A stretch of DNA of 64,000 nt from contig NZ_JBEPOH010000001.1 in NCBI RefSeq assembly GCF_040546685.1, forward strand, positions 1,426,001 to 1,490,000, in the 5' to 3' direction. A program made the position numbers and the translations under genes. The notes beneath the pieces are model-generated. The model had not been told where the DNA came from. It saw only the letters and a list, made by a program, of their open reading frames with translations, and made no database searches. The stretch is from Variovorax sp. OAS795 (GTDB lineage: Bacteria; Pseudomonadota; Gammaproteobacteria; Burkholderiales; Burkholderiaceae_C). The stretch's first letter is position 1. Each line of letters starts with the position of its first letter. Shown piece after piece: positions 1-8,490 of this stretch.

Positions 1-1
1 C

Positions 2-535
2 CTGCGCGCGGACCGCGGCCTCTCGCTCGAAGCGCTCGCGGCGCATTGCGGTGTCAGCCGCTCGATGATCTCGCTCATCGAGCGCGGCGAAAGCAGTCCG
101 ACGGCGGTGGTGCTCGAAAAACTCGCGACCGGACTCGGCGTTCCGCTGGCCTCGCTGTTCGAGACGCCGCAGCCCGAAGCCGGCCCGGTGGCTCGCCTGG
201 CCGACCAGCTGCAATGGCGCGATCCGCATTCGGGCTATGTGCGCCGCAACGTCTCGCCCGGCGGCACCGCATCGCCGATCCACATCGTCGAGGTGCTGTT
301 TCCGCCCAAGGCGCGCGTGGCCTACGAGACCGCCGCGCGGGAACCCCAGGTCCACCAGCAGGTGTGGGTGCTCGAAGGGACCATCGAGGTCACCCTCGGC
401 GACGACCGCCACCGGCTCGGCGCGGGCGACTGCCTGGCCATGGTGCTCGACCGCCCCATGAGCTACTACAACCCCTCGCGGCAGCATGCACGCTATGCCG
501 TCGTGATCGCAACCTTGCCCTCTTCGTGGAGATGA
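2..535 (+). CDS. XRE-family transcriptional regulator with C-terminal cupin domain (5' partial)
   Basis: Reading frame 2 is open from the window edge and gives 177 residues of a protein whose start lies to the left. The first ~35 residues are the second half of a helix-turn-helix (LSLEALAAHCGVSRSMISLI), where the recognition helix and the ERGESSPT turn are typical of XRE/HTH_3 domains. Residues ~85-170 form a cupin-like beta barrel, including HQQVWVLEGTIEVTLG. XRE-cupin proteins usually repress or activate a neighbouring enzyme gene in response to a small ligand. The stop codon lies one base before the ATG of the next gene, so the two are probably co-transcribed and the GNAT enzyme is the likely target partner. 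The ligand cannot be told from sequence. Confidence 0.85.
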   Translation: MRADRGLSLEALAAHCGVSRSMISLIERGESSPTAVVLEKLATGLGVPLASLFETPQPEAGPVARLADQLQWRDPHSGYVRRNVSPGGTASPIHIVEVLFPPKARVAYETAAREPQVHQQVWVLEGTIEVTLGDDRHRLGAGDCLAMVLDRPMSYYNPSRQHARYAVVIATLPSSWR

Positions 536-536
536 C

Positions 537-1076
537 ATGACGACCACCGACACCGCAAGCCCCGCGGCGCGCATCCGCATGCTGCCCGGTGTGGACGACG
601 CACAGGCCCGGCAGTTGGCCGACGTGCTCGCCGATTGCGTGGAGGGCGGCGCTTCGGTCAGCTTCATGCGACCGCTGAGCCGCGAGCGCGCTGCGGCGTT
701 CTGGCGCCGCGTGGGCGAGGGCGTGGCACGCGGCGACCGCGTGCTGCTGGTGGCCGAAGACGCGCAAGGCATCGTCGGAACCGTGCAGCTGCTGCTCGAG
801 ATGCCCGAGAACCAGCCGCATCGCGCCGAAGTGGCCAAGATGCTGGTGCACCGGCGCGCCAGGCGACAGGGGCTGGGGGCGATGCTCATGCAGGCCGCCG
901 AGCAGTTCGCCCGTGAACGCGGCAAGACCTTGCTCGTGCTTGACACCTCCAGCGCCGAGGCCGAGCGGCTCTATGCGCGGCTGGGCTGGACGCGGCTCGG
1001 CGTGATCCCCGGCTTTGCGCTGCTGCCCGATGGCGCGCCCTGCGGTACCACTTACTTCTACCGCGCGCTGGCTTGA
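537..1076 (+). CDS. GNAT-family N-acetyltransferase
   Basis: This 179-residue protein has the GNAT layout. The acetyl-CoA pyrophosphate-binding loop is visible as HRRARRQGLGAMLMQ (R-x-x-G-x-G type), around residue 103-118, followed by the helix and the C-terminal strand LLVLDTSSAEAERLYARLGW that closes the fold. It probably acetylates an amine or amino-acid-like small molecule; the substrate is unknown. Its ATG starts one base after the stop of the XRE-cupin regulator, a pairing common in proteobacteria in which the regulator controls the acetyltransferase. The next gene starts 67 bases downstream. Confidence 0.85.
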   Translation: MTTTDTASPAARIRMLPGVDDAQARQLADVLADCVEGGASVSFMRPLSRERAAAFWRRVGEGVARGDRVLLVAEDAQGIVGTVQLLLEMPENQPHRAEVAKMLVHRRARRQGLGAMLMQAAEQFARERGKTLLVLDTSSAEAERLYARLGWTRLGVIPGFALLPDGAPCGTTYFYRALA

Positions 1077-1143
1077 GAGGCGGCGCCAGGTCCGACAGCC
1101 GGGATTTGCGGCCGCGGCGCAGCCTGTCATCATTCGCGGCTGC

Positions 1144-4100
1144 ATGACCCAAGAACCGATGCCCTCCCTCGATCTGTTGTTGAACCGCGCCAGGCAGTGC
1201 CTGGCGGATGCCGGCGGCGCGCTGCAGTGCCGGGCCGCGACGCCCGAGGCGGGCTGCGTCATGTTCGTCGCGCTCGGCGACGACGCGAGCCGCGCGCGCG
1301 TGGTGGTGGGGCGCGCAGGCAGCGCCGAAGCAGCCTGGCAGCGGGCCCGCGATGCGGCGCTCGCGCTTGCCGGTCGCATCGGCCTGCAGGCCAGCCGCGT
1401 GCGCGTGGAGCTCGTCGAGCACGCAGAAGCCACGGCCTGGGGCGAGTTGAAGTCCCGCCTCTTGCGGACCAAGCGCAACTACTTCAACCAGGGCGTGTCG
1501 TTCGACGAGGCGTTCGATGCGGCGCTGCTCGCGCAGGAGATCAGCGGCAGCGCCATCTTCTACAACGGCACCGCGGAGCACGCGGAGCCCAACGCCGGTA
1601 ACCTGCGCCTCCACGCGAAGCGGCGCTTCGGCGTCGAGATGGATTTTCCGTCCGACGACGAGGCGCCGGTGTGGTGCTTCTCCACGCGCGGCGCCTACGC
1701 CGATGCCAATGGCACCTGGCCGCTCACGGCCAAGGGGCAGGCCGCCGGCTATCGCCGGCTCGACGACTGGGGGCCGGGGCAGGTCCGCGCCATGGTCGAC
1801 ACGGCCAGCGCCTATCTCGCCGCCCAGGTCAAGCCCACGGGCGAGTTCCACTACGGCTGGTTCCCGTGCTTCGACCGCGCGATTCCCACCTACAACACCT
1901 TGCGCCACGCCAGCTCGACCTATGCGCTGATCGAGGCCTGGGAGCTGACCCGCAGCGATGCGCAGAAAGCGGCCATCGACCGTTCGCTCGGCTTCATCGC
2001 CGCGCGCCTCATCCGCCAGGCCGAGCTGCCCGATGGCACGCGCGCCGCCTACCTGCTGGACATCGGCAACGAGATCAAGCTGGGCGGCAATGCGGTGTGC
2101 CTGCTGGCCTTCGCCAAGTACACCGAGCTCACGGGCGACGCGCAATACCTGCCCCTGCTGGAGCAGCTCGCGCTCGGCATCCAGGCCATGCAGGACCCGG
2201 CGAGCGGACGCTTCGTGCACGTGCTCGACCACCCGTCGCTCGACGTGAAGGATGCGTTCCGCGTCATCTACTACGACGGGGAAGCGGCGTTCGGCCTGAT
2301 GCGCCTCTACGGGCTCACGCGCGATCCGCGCTGGCTCGCGGTGGTCGAGAAAGCCTTCGACCATTTCATTGCCGCGGAGCACTGGCGCGCGCACGACCAC
2401 TGGCTGAGCTACTGCGTCAACGAGCTCACGCGCCACCGGCCCGAAACGCGCTACTACCGCTTCGGGCTGCAGAACGTTGCCGACCACCTGGATTTCGTGC
2501 TCGAGCGCATCACCACTTTTCCGACGCTGCTGGAGCTGATGATGGCCGCGCGCGAGATGGTGGCGCGGCTTGCCGCCGACGCCGCGCTGCGGCCGCTGCT
2601 CGACGGCTTTGACCGCCAGAAGTTCGACCGCGCGCTGGAGCACCGCGCGCGCTACCTGGCCAACGGCTATTTCTGGCCCGAGCTCGCGATGTTCTTCCGC
2701 AACCCGGGCCGTGTCGCGGGCGCCTTCTTCATCAAGCACCACAGCTTTCGCGTGCGCATCGACGACGTGGAGCACTATCTCTCGGGCTATGTGGCGTACC
2801 TCAGGTTCCTGCAAACGCGGGAGGGCGAAGACCCGGACAAGCGTCCTGAACGTGCGGACGAGAACCCCGCCGCCGCACCCTGGCCTTCGTTCGCTGCCGG
2901 CCCCATCGTGGCATGGGGCGGCGACGTCAATCTCGGCCGCAGGCAGCACTACCGGACGCAGCAACTCGGCCCGGCCTCGGTGCTCGGTGGCGTGCCGGTG
3001 CTCGCCGAGGCGGACCTGCGCATCGTCAATCTCGAATGCGTGGTGGCGACGCGTGGCGAGCAAGGAGTGCCGAAGGGCGAGGGCGGCCCGCACTACTTTC
3101 GCGCGCGGCCTGAAATGCTGCGCGTGCTGGCCGAGGTCGGCATCGACCTGGTCGCCACCGCCAACAACCACAGCGGAGACTATGGCGCCGGGGCGCTCGC
3201 GGAGCATGCGGCGCTGCTCGATGCCGCAGGCATCGGCCACGCGGGTTCCGGTCCCACGCTGGAGGCGGCGCTCGCGCCCGCGCTGCGGCGCGCGGGGGAT
3301 CTGAACGTGGCGCTCTTTGCCATCGACGCCACGCAGCCGCGCTTTGCGGCGGGCGAGGCCAGGGCCGGCAACGCCTACCTTCCGATCTCGTCGCCCTCCG
3401 CGTGGACGGCATGCCTCGCGCCGCGCATTGCTGCCGTGCGCGCCCAGGCGCATGTGGTGCTGGTGGCCGTGCATTGGGGAAAGAACCATGAGCCGGCCCC
3501 CGGCGCCGACGAGATCGCAGTCGGCCGCGCCATCATCGAGGCCGGCGCCGATGCCGTGCTCGGTGCCTCGGCCCATGTCGTGCAAGGCGTCGAGATCCAC
3601 AAGGGCCGGCCGATCATTCATGACGCCGGTGACCTGCTGTTCGACGCCATCGGCCGCCAGAGCGAAGACAGCGACGAGAGCGGCGTGTTCTCGCTGCACC
3701 TGGGCACCGAGGGTGTGCGGCGCGTGGTGTTCACGCCCATCGAAACGGGCTTCGGCCGGACGGCGCAGCTCCAAGGCGAACGTGCCGCGGCGGCGGTGGA
3801 GCGCTTCATGCGCAAATCGGCGGCGCTCGGCGCCCGCTTCGCGATCGCACCCGACGGGCAGTGCGCGCTCGACCTGCATCCAGCCGCGAGAACGCCGCAG
3901 CCGATGCCGCTCCTGCCGATGAAGATGCACAAGAGCGACGCGGAGATCCTGGCGGTGCAGCAGCCACGCGAAGAATGGCTGGCTGCGTCAGTGCCGGCCG
4001 AGGCGGCGCTTGCACGGCCCTTGTCCTTGGGCCCGCTGCGGCTGCTTGGAGCGCGGACCACCCCGGCCGCGATCGCAGGCCGGGGCATGCTGTACGTCGA

Positions 4101-4422
4101 GACCTTCTGGCAGATCGATGAGGCGACGGACGTGGACTGGCGGTTCGACATCCGCGCCGTGCCGCAATCGCCCGCCACCATGCCGGCCTGGGGCGCCGCA
4201 ATGGACCACGATCCCTGCGATTGGATGTGGCCCACCAGCCGATGGCAGCCCGGCCGCATCTACCGCGACTTCCACGGCCTGCGGCCGCCCGCGGCCAGGC
4301 GGCTCCATGACGCGCAACTCCAGCTCGAGATCGGGCTGGTCGGCGACGCCGATCGGCCGGAGCCGATCCTGTTGCCCAGGCAGGTGCCGTTCGCGGTGCG
4401 GCCCGGCCGCGTGGCCGCATGA
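1144..4422 (+). CDS. CapA-type metallophosphatase fused to an alpha/alpha-toroid domain
   Basis: The frame is open from 1015, but the upstream stretch overlaps the GNAT gene. The ATG at 1144 gives 1092 residues and is preferred. Residues ~90-560 are rich in paired helices with aromatic/His/Asp patches and resemble an (alpha/alpha)-toroid like those of glycoside hydrolases and uronosyl epimerases; this is inference. Residues ~588-880 are a PGA_cap (CapA) calcineurin-like domain with D594 in GGDVN, NLEC, N674-N675-H676 and H777 in HWGKNHE as metal-ligand motifs. Residues ~925-1092 look like an extra beta-rich domain. No signal peptide is evident at the chosen start. CapA proteins act in poly-gamma-glutamate capsule synthesis, but no capB or capC lies nearby, so the substrate is unknown. 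The stop overlaps the next gene (ATGA). Confidence 0.75.
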   Translation: MTQEPMPSLDLLLNRARQCLADAGGALQCRAATPEAGCVMFVALGDDASRARVVVGRAGSAEAAWQRARDAALALAGRIGLQASRVRVELVEHAEATAWGELKSRLLRTKRNYFNQGVSFDEAFDAALLAQEISGSAIFYNGTAEHAEPNAGNLRLHAKRRFGVEMDFPSDDEAPVWCFSTRGAYADANGTWPLTAKGQAAGYRRLDDWGPGQVRAMVDTASAYLAAQVKPTGEFHYGWFPCFDRAIPTYNTLRHASSTYALIEAWELTRSDAQKAAIDRSLGFIAARLIRQAELPDGTRAAYLLDIGNEIKLGGNAVCLLAFAKYTELTGDAQYLPLLEQLALGIQAMQDPASGRFVHVLDHPSLDVKDAFRVIYYDGEAAFGLMRLYGLTRDPRWLAVVEKAFDHFIAAEHWRAHDHWLSYCVNELTRHRPETRYYRFGLQNVADHLDFVLERITTFPTLLELMMAAREMVARLAADAALRPLLDGFDRQKFDRALEHRARYLANGYFWPELAMFFRNPGRVAGAFFIKHHSFRVRIDDVEHYLSGYVAYLRFLQTREGEDPDKRPERADENPAAAPWPSFAAGPIVAWGGDVNLGRRQHYRTQQLGPASVLGGVPVLAEADLRIVNLECVVATRGEQGVPKGEGGPHYFRARPEMLRVLAEVGIDLVATANNHSGDYGAGALAEHAALLDAAGIGHAGSGPTLEAALAPALRRAGDLNVALFAIDATQPRFAAGEARAGNAYLPISSPSAWTACLAPRIAAVRAQAHVVLVAVHWGKNHEPAPGADEIAVGRAIIEAGADAVLGASAHVVQGVEIHKGRPIIHDAGDLLFDAIGRQSEDSDESGVFSLHLGTEGVRRVVFTPIETGFGRTAQLQGERAAAAVERFMRKSAALGARFAIAPDGQCALDLHPAARTPQPMPLLPMKMHKSDAEILAVQQPREEWLAASVPAEAALARPLSLGPLRLLGARTTPAAIAGRGMLYVETFWQIDEATDVDWRFDIRAVPQSPATMPAWGAAMDHDPCDWMWPTSRWQPGRIYRDFHGLRPPAARRLHDAQLQLEIGLVGDADRPEPILLPRQVPFAVRPGRVAA

Positions 4423-5372
4423 ATCGCCTGAACACCGTGGCCACCGGACGCTGGCGGTTCGTTCCTCTCGCGCTGCTGGCGCTGGCGCAGGCCGCATGCG
4501 CGCAGCGCGGCGGCCCTCAGCCGCAGTCGCAGCCCTCCGCGATGGCGGCCGATGGCGCAACGCTGCAATGGAACCAGCCCGCGGTGCGCGCCAACTGCCC
4601 CGACCGCGCGGGCTACCTGTGGGTGCAGCCTGCCGAGGGGCCGGCCTGCATCCGCTACTTCGCAAGCGGCGACATCGATGACGCCCGCATCGCCATCGTG
4701 CAATTTTCAGGCGACCGCGACGGCGTCATGAACCAGGCGCCCGAGCGCATTCCCGGCAACACCGTGCCCCTGCGCATGCTCGATGCCCAGCGCAGCCGCG
4801 ACCGCGCGGGCGTGCCCTGGGTCTTCATGGCGCGGCCCGGCACCTACGGCTCGTCGGGCGACCACCGCAAGCGGCGCGAGCTGGCCGAGTTCCACGCACT
4901 CGACGCCGCGCTCGATGCGCTGATGCAGCGGCACCGGATCCAGCGCATCGTGATCCTCGGCCACAGCGGCGGTGCCACGGCGGGCGCGGCGCTGCTCACG
5001 CTCGGCCGCACGCGCATCGCCTGTGCAGTGCTGACCTCCGGCGCCTATGGCCTGCTGGAGCGCGCGCGCCGGCTGAAGCAATCGCGCGATGGCCTGAGCG
5101 ACACCACGGGCAGCACGCAGTTCTACGATCCGCTCGAACATGTCGGCGGCATCGTGCGCGATCCGCTGCGGCGCATCGTGCTCGTGGGCAACCGCGACGA
5201 CAGGAACACGCCGTTCGACTTGCAGGAGCGTTTTGCCGACGCGGTCGCCCGGGCCGGCCATCGCGTGGACGTGATGACGCACGCGGCCGAGCCGCCGCAG
5301 AACCATGACCTCACGGACCGCATCGGCCTGAAGACCGCGTCGCTCTGCGCACGCGAAGCAATGCTTCAATAA
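4419..5372 (+). CDS. Exported alpha/beta hydrolase
   Basis: The protein has 317 residues. The N-terminus has arginines followed by a hydrophobic run (FVPLALLALAQAAC) that looks like a secretion signal. The cysteine could be lipidated, but the lipobox is weak because Gln sits at -3. The nucleophile elbow GHSGG carries S183. A late Asp (GNRDDRNTPFD) and His (QNHDLTDR) could complete a Ser-Asp-His triad. The most similar known groups are esterases and peptidases of the alpha/beta-hydrolase fold; the substrate is not identifiable. The ATG overlaps the stop of the CapA-fusion gene by four bases, so translation is probably coupled and the two may act together in the envelope. Confidence 0.75.
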   Translation: MNRLNTVATGRWRFVPLALLALAQAACAQRGGPQPQSQPSAMAADGATLQWNQPAVRANCPDRAGYLWVQPAEGPACIRYFASGDIDDARIAIVQFSGDRDGVMNQAPERIPGNTVPLRMLDAQRSRDRAGVPWVFMARPGTYGSSGDHRKRRELAEFHALDAALDALMQRHRIQRIVILGHSGGATAGAALLTLGRTRIACAVLTSGAYGLLERARRLKQSRDGLSDTTGSTQFYDPLEHVGGIVRDPLRRIVLVGNRDDRNTPFDLQERFADAVARAGHRVDVMTHAAEPPQNHDLTDRIGLKTASLCAREAMLQ

Positions 5373-5394
5373 ACGAAAAGATACCCTCGAGACC

Positions 5395-6483
5395 ATGCCA
5401 TTGCCCAACAGCAGCACCTCCGCCCGTATCACGACCGAGGCCTTCGGCCGCATGCCCGACGGCCGTGCAGTCACCGAATACACGCTGGACAACGGCCGCG
5501 GCCTCCGCCTCAGCGCCATCAACCTCGGCGGCATCGTCACGGCGTTGCAGGTGCCCGACCGCCATGGCCAAGGCGGCAACGTCGTGCTCGGCCTGCCCTC
5601 GCTCGAGGACTACCTGAAGCCGCATCCGCACTTCGGCACCATCGTGGGCCGCTACGCCAACCGCATCGCGGGCGGGCGCTTCACGCTCGACGGCGTGGCG
5701 CATCAGCTGCCGCTCAACAACGGCGCCAACTCGCTGCATGGCGGGCACCAGGGCTTCGGCACGCGCTATTGGCAGATCGATGCGGTGCCGGCGCAAGGCG
5801 ACGGCGATGAGGTCGCCATCGAACTGCGCTACACCAGCGCGGATGGCGAAGAGGGCTATCCCGGCGAAGTGCAGGTGACCGTGCGCTATGCGCTCAGCAC
5901 CACCGAAAACGCCTGGCGCATCGACTACCGCGCCGTGAGCGACCGCGCCACGGTGCTGAACCTGAGCCACCACGACTACTTCAACCTGGCAGGCGGCGGC
6001 GCCGTGCGCGACCATCGCCTCATGATTCCCGCAAGCCGCTACTGTCCCGTGGACGCGGGCCTGATTCCGCTCGGCCTGGCGACGGTGGCCGGAACCCCGT
6101 TCGACTTTCGCGAGCCCACCTTGATCGGCGAACGCATCGACGATCCGCACGAGCAGCTGCGCGTGGCTGGCGGCTACGACCACAACTGGGTGCTCGACCG
6201 CGAGCCCGCCGGCATGGCGCTCGCGGCGCGCCTCGCGCACGCGCCATCGGGGCGCGTGATGGAAGTGCACACGACCGAACCGGCCGTGCAGTTCTATTCG
6301 GGCAATTTTCTCGATGGAAGCCTTCGGGGCCGCGAGGGCGAGAGCTTCAGGCAGGGCGCGGGGCTGTGCCTTGAAACGCAGCACTACCCCGATTCGCCGA
6401 ACCAGCCGGAGTTTCCTTCGACGGTGCTGCGGCCGGGCGACGTGTTCAAGAGCACCACGCTGCACCGGTTCGGCATGTGTTGA
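5395..6483 (+). CDS. galM: Aldose 1-epimerase (galactose mutarotase)
   Basis: The 362-residue length is usual for GalM. Recognisable motifs are the substrate loop NNGANSLHGG, the catalytic His region LSHHDYFNL (H192/H193) and the catalytic Glu region CLETQHYPD (E327). The enzyme interconverts alpha and beta anomers of free aldoses in the cytosol. It starts 22 bases after the hydrolase gene. About 5 kb further right lies a complete oxidative sugar pathway whose dehydrogenase needs one anomer, so GalM may serve that pathway. The secretion-effector island between them would then be an insertion; this is inference. Confidence 0.93.
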   Translation: MPLPNSSTSARITTEAFGRMPDGRAVTEYTLDNGRGLRLSAINLGGIVTALQVPDRHGQGGNVVLGLPSLEDYLKPHPHFGTIVGRYANRIAGGRFTLDGVAHQLPLNNGANSLHGGHQGFGTRYWQIDAVPAQGDGDEVAIELRYTSADGEEGYPGEVQVTVRYALSTTENAWRIDYRAVSDRATVLNLSHHDYFNLAGGGAVRDHRLMIPASRYCPVDAGLIPLGLATVAGTPFDFREPTLIGERIDDPHEQLRVAGGYDHNWVLDREPAGMALAARLAHAPSGRVMEVHTTEPAVQFYSGNFLDGSLRGREGESFRQGAGLCLETQHYPDSPNQPEFPSTVLRPGDVFKSTTLHRFGMC

Positions 6484-6774
6484 GCAAATGCAAAGCCGGC
6501 GGCCGACATCGGGGGGCGCACGCTGAGATGTCTGGTGCCCAATTCGACTCAAGCGTTCATCCCCAGGACTGTGCGTGTGGAATATGTGGCACTTCCGAAG
6601 CGAATTGCGCGCACTTATATTTGTTGACATTCCTGATCGCCTTCCGTTCCCGCTTTCGCTCCCAGAATTCGGCCACGTAGCCGCCGACCTCCGTGGCCTT
6701 CGGATCGCGAAGGCCGCAATGCTCGGAACGGATAGCCCCTGACACAGGGGGCATCTTCAGGGAGAGAAATCGTC
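6484..6774. other. 291-base gap with no supported gene
   Basis: This stretch between galM and the VgrG-like remnant has only short overlapping open frames on both strands. They lack good ribosome binding sites and show no recognisable motif. Base composition is more mixed than its surroundings, with AT-rich patches near 6610-6640. It sits at the left edge of the effector island and is most simply read as junction debris. No terminal inverted repeats of an insertion sequence were seen. Confidence 0.5.
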
Positions 6775-6900
6775 ATGTCCGCACTCAATGCTGCGCGCGC
6801 GCGCACGCTCGCCATCAGCAGCCCTGCCACCTCCGAGTTCCTGGGCTGCACCGCTCTTGAATCGGTTCGCCTGTCGGGTCGAAAAGGGGTGGACAGCTGA
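6775..6900 (+). pseudogene. Remnant of a VgrG N-terminus (41 codons)
   Basis: A short frame with a fair ribosome binding site (GGGAGAG, 10 bases upstream) encodes 41 residues: an Arg-Thr-Leu-x-Ile-Ser-Ser start, then FLGCTALESVRLSGRKGVDS and a stop. The pattern RTLxISSPA...FLGxxALxxVRLSGxEG is how one group of Burkholderiales VgrG spike proteins begins, normally followed by several hundred residues. I infer that a vgrG upstream of the adaptor gene was deleted and only its first codons remain. The stop overlaps the ATG of the DUF4123 gene (TGATG), so translation of the remnant may still couple to the adaptor. It could instead be a small real gene; an alignment would decide. Confidence 0.55.
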
Positions 6901-7868
6901 TGAACCGCCTCTATCTACAGGACGCCTTTCCCGCAGCCACGCTGGGCCTTGTCAAAGAGTGGGGGGAGCAACTGGATGCCGACGGGCTGGGGACGGACGC
7001 TACGTATGTCGTAGTCGACGGTGGCATCGCCGGGGACGCAGGCCGCCAGCGCCTGCGCGACGCCTACGGCGTTGCAACCCAGTCCTTCGACGACTCCGTG
7101 TTGGCTGACTACGAGGAATTGGGCTTGCTCGTGTGGCCCTGGCGCACGCTGCACGCCAAGGATGCGCTCGAAACCCTGCGCATCGCCTTGGCCGGCAAGC
7201 CTGGTGTCAGCTTCGTGCAGAGCCGTGCAGGACTGCCGGCGGTATGCGCCGCGCTCGCGTGGCTGGGCGCCGCCGAAACCGAGGACGGCATGCTGCTCTA
7301 CCTGCGCATCGGCGACACCCGCGTGCTGAGCAGCTTCCTGTTTCAACTGCAGCCTGCCCAGGAAGCCCGATTGCACGCCGCGGTGAGCCATTGGGCGTGG
7401 CCCGATCGCAGCGGCGGATTGAAACGCGCTGCGACAGAAGCGATGCCGCACGTGCAGCCGGCCGAAGGCAGCCTGGTGCTCGACAACGCGCAGTACGCGG
7501 CGCTGCTCGACGCAGTGGAGGCTGACATGCTGCACGCCAGCGTGCGCGCCATCGAAGCCAAGTGGATCGATGCGCGTAGCGGGAACGAACTGCACCAATG
7601 GCTGCAGACGCTGTTGCCCAGAATGCGGGCCCTGGGCATCACGCGGCCTAAAGATAAATGGGCCTTCGTCTCGCTGGCGCTGCGCGCGCCGGACGGCTTC
7701 GAGGGACTGACCGAACTGGGCGAAACCTGGCTGCGCGTGCGCAGCGGCGCCTCGGCGCTGAACGCAGAAATCTCGCAGTGGAAAGCCGGCGTGGAATGGC
7801 AAGCGATGCAGCGCCTTGCAAACGCGAATGCGGCGGCGGCCGTTGCTCCTCCCAAAGACTCTCGATGA
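6900..7868 (+). CDS. DUF4123 adaptor/chaperone of a type VI secretion effector
   Basis: The 322-residue protein has the DUF4123 pattern in its first ~130 residues: YVVVDGG near the N-terminus, a hydrophobic WPWRTLHAKDALETLR stretch, and a Leu/Arg-rich middle ending in a Trp-rich segment. DUF4123 proteins (Tap/TEC family) load a cargo effector onto a VgrG spike in the cytosol, and their genes normally sit between vgrG and the effector. Here the gene follows a VgrG-like remnant and precedes three lipoproteins and a DUF2235 lipase, which fits exactly. Its stop overlaps the next start (ATGA). Without an intact vgrG nearby it must use a spike encoded elsewhere or be out of work. Confidence 0.75.
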   Translation: MNRLYLQDAFPAATLGLVKEWGEQLDADGLGTDATYVVVDGGIAGDAGRQRLRDAYGVATQSFDDSVLADYEELGLLVWPWRTLHAKDALETLRIALAGKPGVSFVQSRAGLPAVCAALAWLGAAETEDGMLLYLRIGDTRVLSSFLFQLQPAQEARLHAAVSHWAWPDRSGGLKRAATEAMPHVQPAEGSLVLDNAQYAALLDAVEADMLHASVRAIEAKWIDARSGNELHQWLQTLLPRMRALGITRPKDKWAFVSLALRAPDGFEGLTELGETWLRVRSGASALNAEISQWKAGVEWQAMQRLANANAAAAVAPPKDSR

Positions 7869-8446
7869 CATTCATGTCGATGCCCGCCGCCATGCCCGGC
7901 GAGCGACCTTTCGGCTTGGTCGAGCGAAGCCTCGGCGTCTGCTTGCATCGATGGCTCATTGCGCTTGCCCTGCTGGCTGTGGCGCTGGGCCTTGCGGCTT
8001 GCAGTCCCAGCGCCGCGAAGCCGGTGACCGTGGGCATCACGGGCTACAACTTCACGGCCGAAGGCGTGCAGGAGTACTACGTCAACGGCATGCGCGGCTC
8101 GAACCTGCCCCCGTATGGCGGGGGCGGTTCGACATCGTGCTGCGTGTCGCTGCCTGCGAAGTGGTCGCCGGAACTGACCGTGAAGGTGAGCTGGACGATC
8201 GGGCACTACACCCGTCCATGGGGGGAAAGAAAAAACATGACGGTGCAGGAAGAGTCTGCTTGCTGTTGGCATCAACGCACCCTCAGCAAAGTCGTGTCCG
8301 TGGAGCGCTATGAGGTGGGCGGCATTGTTCAGGTGTTCTTCTTGCCTCACGACGAAATCAAGGTGTGGGTCAGTCAATACGACTTGGGTCACGAGAAACA
8401 CATCTCGGGAATGGCCTACCCCAAGAAGCCCGACACCACTGAATAA
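7865..8446 (+). CDS. DUF3304 lipoprotein, copy 1 (probable Tle1-type immunity protein)
   Basis: The frame is open further left, but the ATG at 7865 overlaps the DUF4123 stop and gives 193 residues, exactly the length of copies 2 and 3, so this start is chosen. An unusually long ~30-residue n-region is followed by a hydrophobic stretch ending in GLAAC (lipobox, Cys46), predicting a lipoprotein. The DUF3304 core contains EYYVNGMRGSNLPPYGGGGS, a CC pair, and a second CC pair near residue 133. Periplasm-facing lipoproteins encoded beside DUF2235 lipases are the expected immunity partners; that role is inferred. Its tail (after residue ~165) differs from copies 2 and 3. Confidence 0.75.
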   Translation: MTFMSMPAAMPGERPFGLVERSLGVCLHRWLIALALLAVALGLAACSPSAAKPVTVGITGYNFTAEGVQEYYVNGMRGSNLPPYGGGGSTSCCVSLPAKWSPELTVKVSWTIGHYTRPWGERKNMTVQEESACCWHQRTLSKVVSVERYEVGGIVQVFFLPHDEIKVWVSQYDLGHEKHISGMAYPKKPDTTE

Positions 8447-8490
8447 AACAAAGCAGGAGCCCCATCATGTCCGTTCAAACCATGCCCGCC
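8416..8490 (+). repeat. Gene-junction repeat, copy a (603-bp periodic)
   Basis: It spans the last 31 bases of DUF3304 copy 1, the spacer with its ribosome binding site, and the first ~24 bases of copy 2. It is nearly identical to 9018-9093 and 9621-9696, but one G shorter in the ribosome binding site (CAGGAGCC against CAGGGAGCC). Confidence 0.9.

Noticed and set aside
886-3930. Open frame of 1014 codons on the reverse strand opposite the CapA-fusion gene
   Set aside because: It is antisense to a gene with clear motifs, has no domain of its own, and its His/Arg/Ala-rich composition is typical of shadow frames in GC-rich DNA.
6557-6754. Reverse-strand 65-codon frame in the gap left of the effector island
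   Set aside because: There is no ribosome binding site and no recognisable similarity, and a similar frame exists on the other strand; treated as noncoding.
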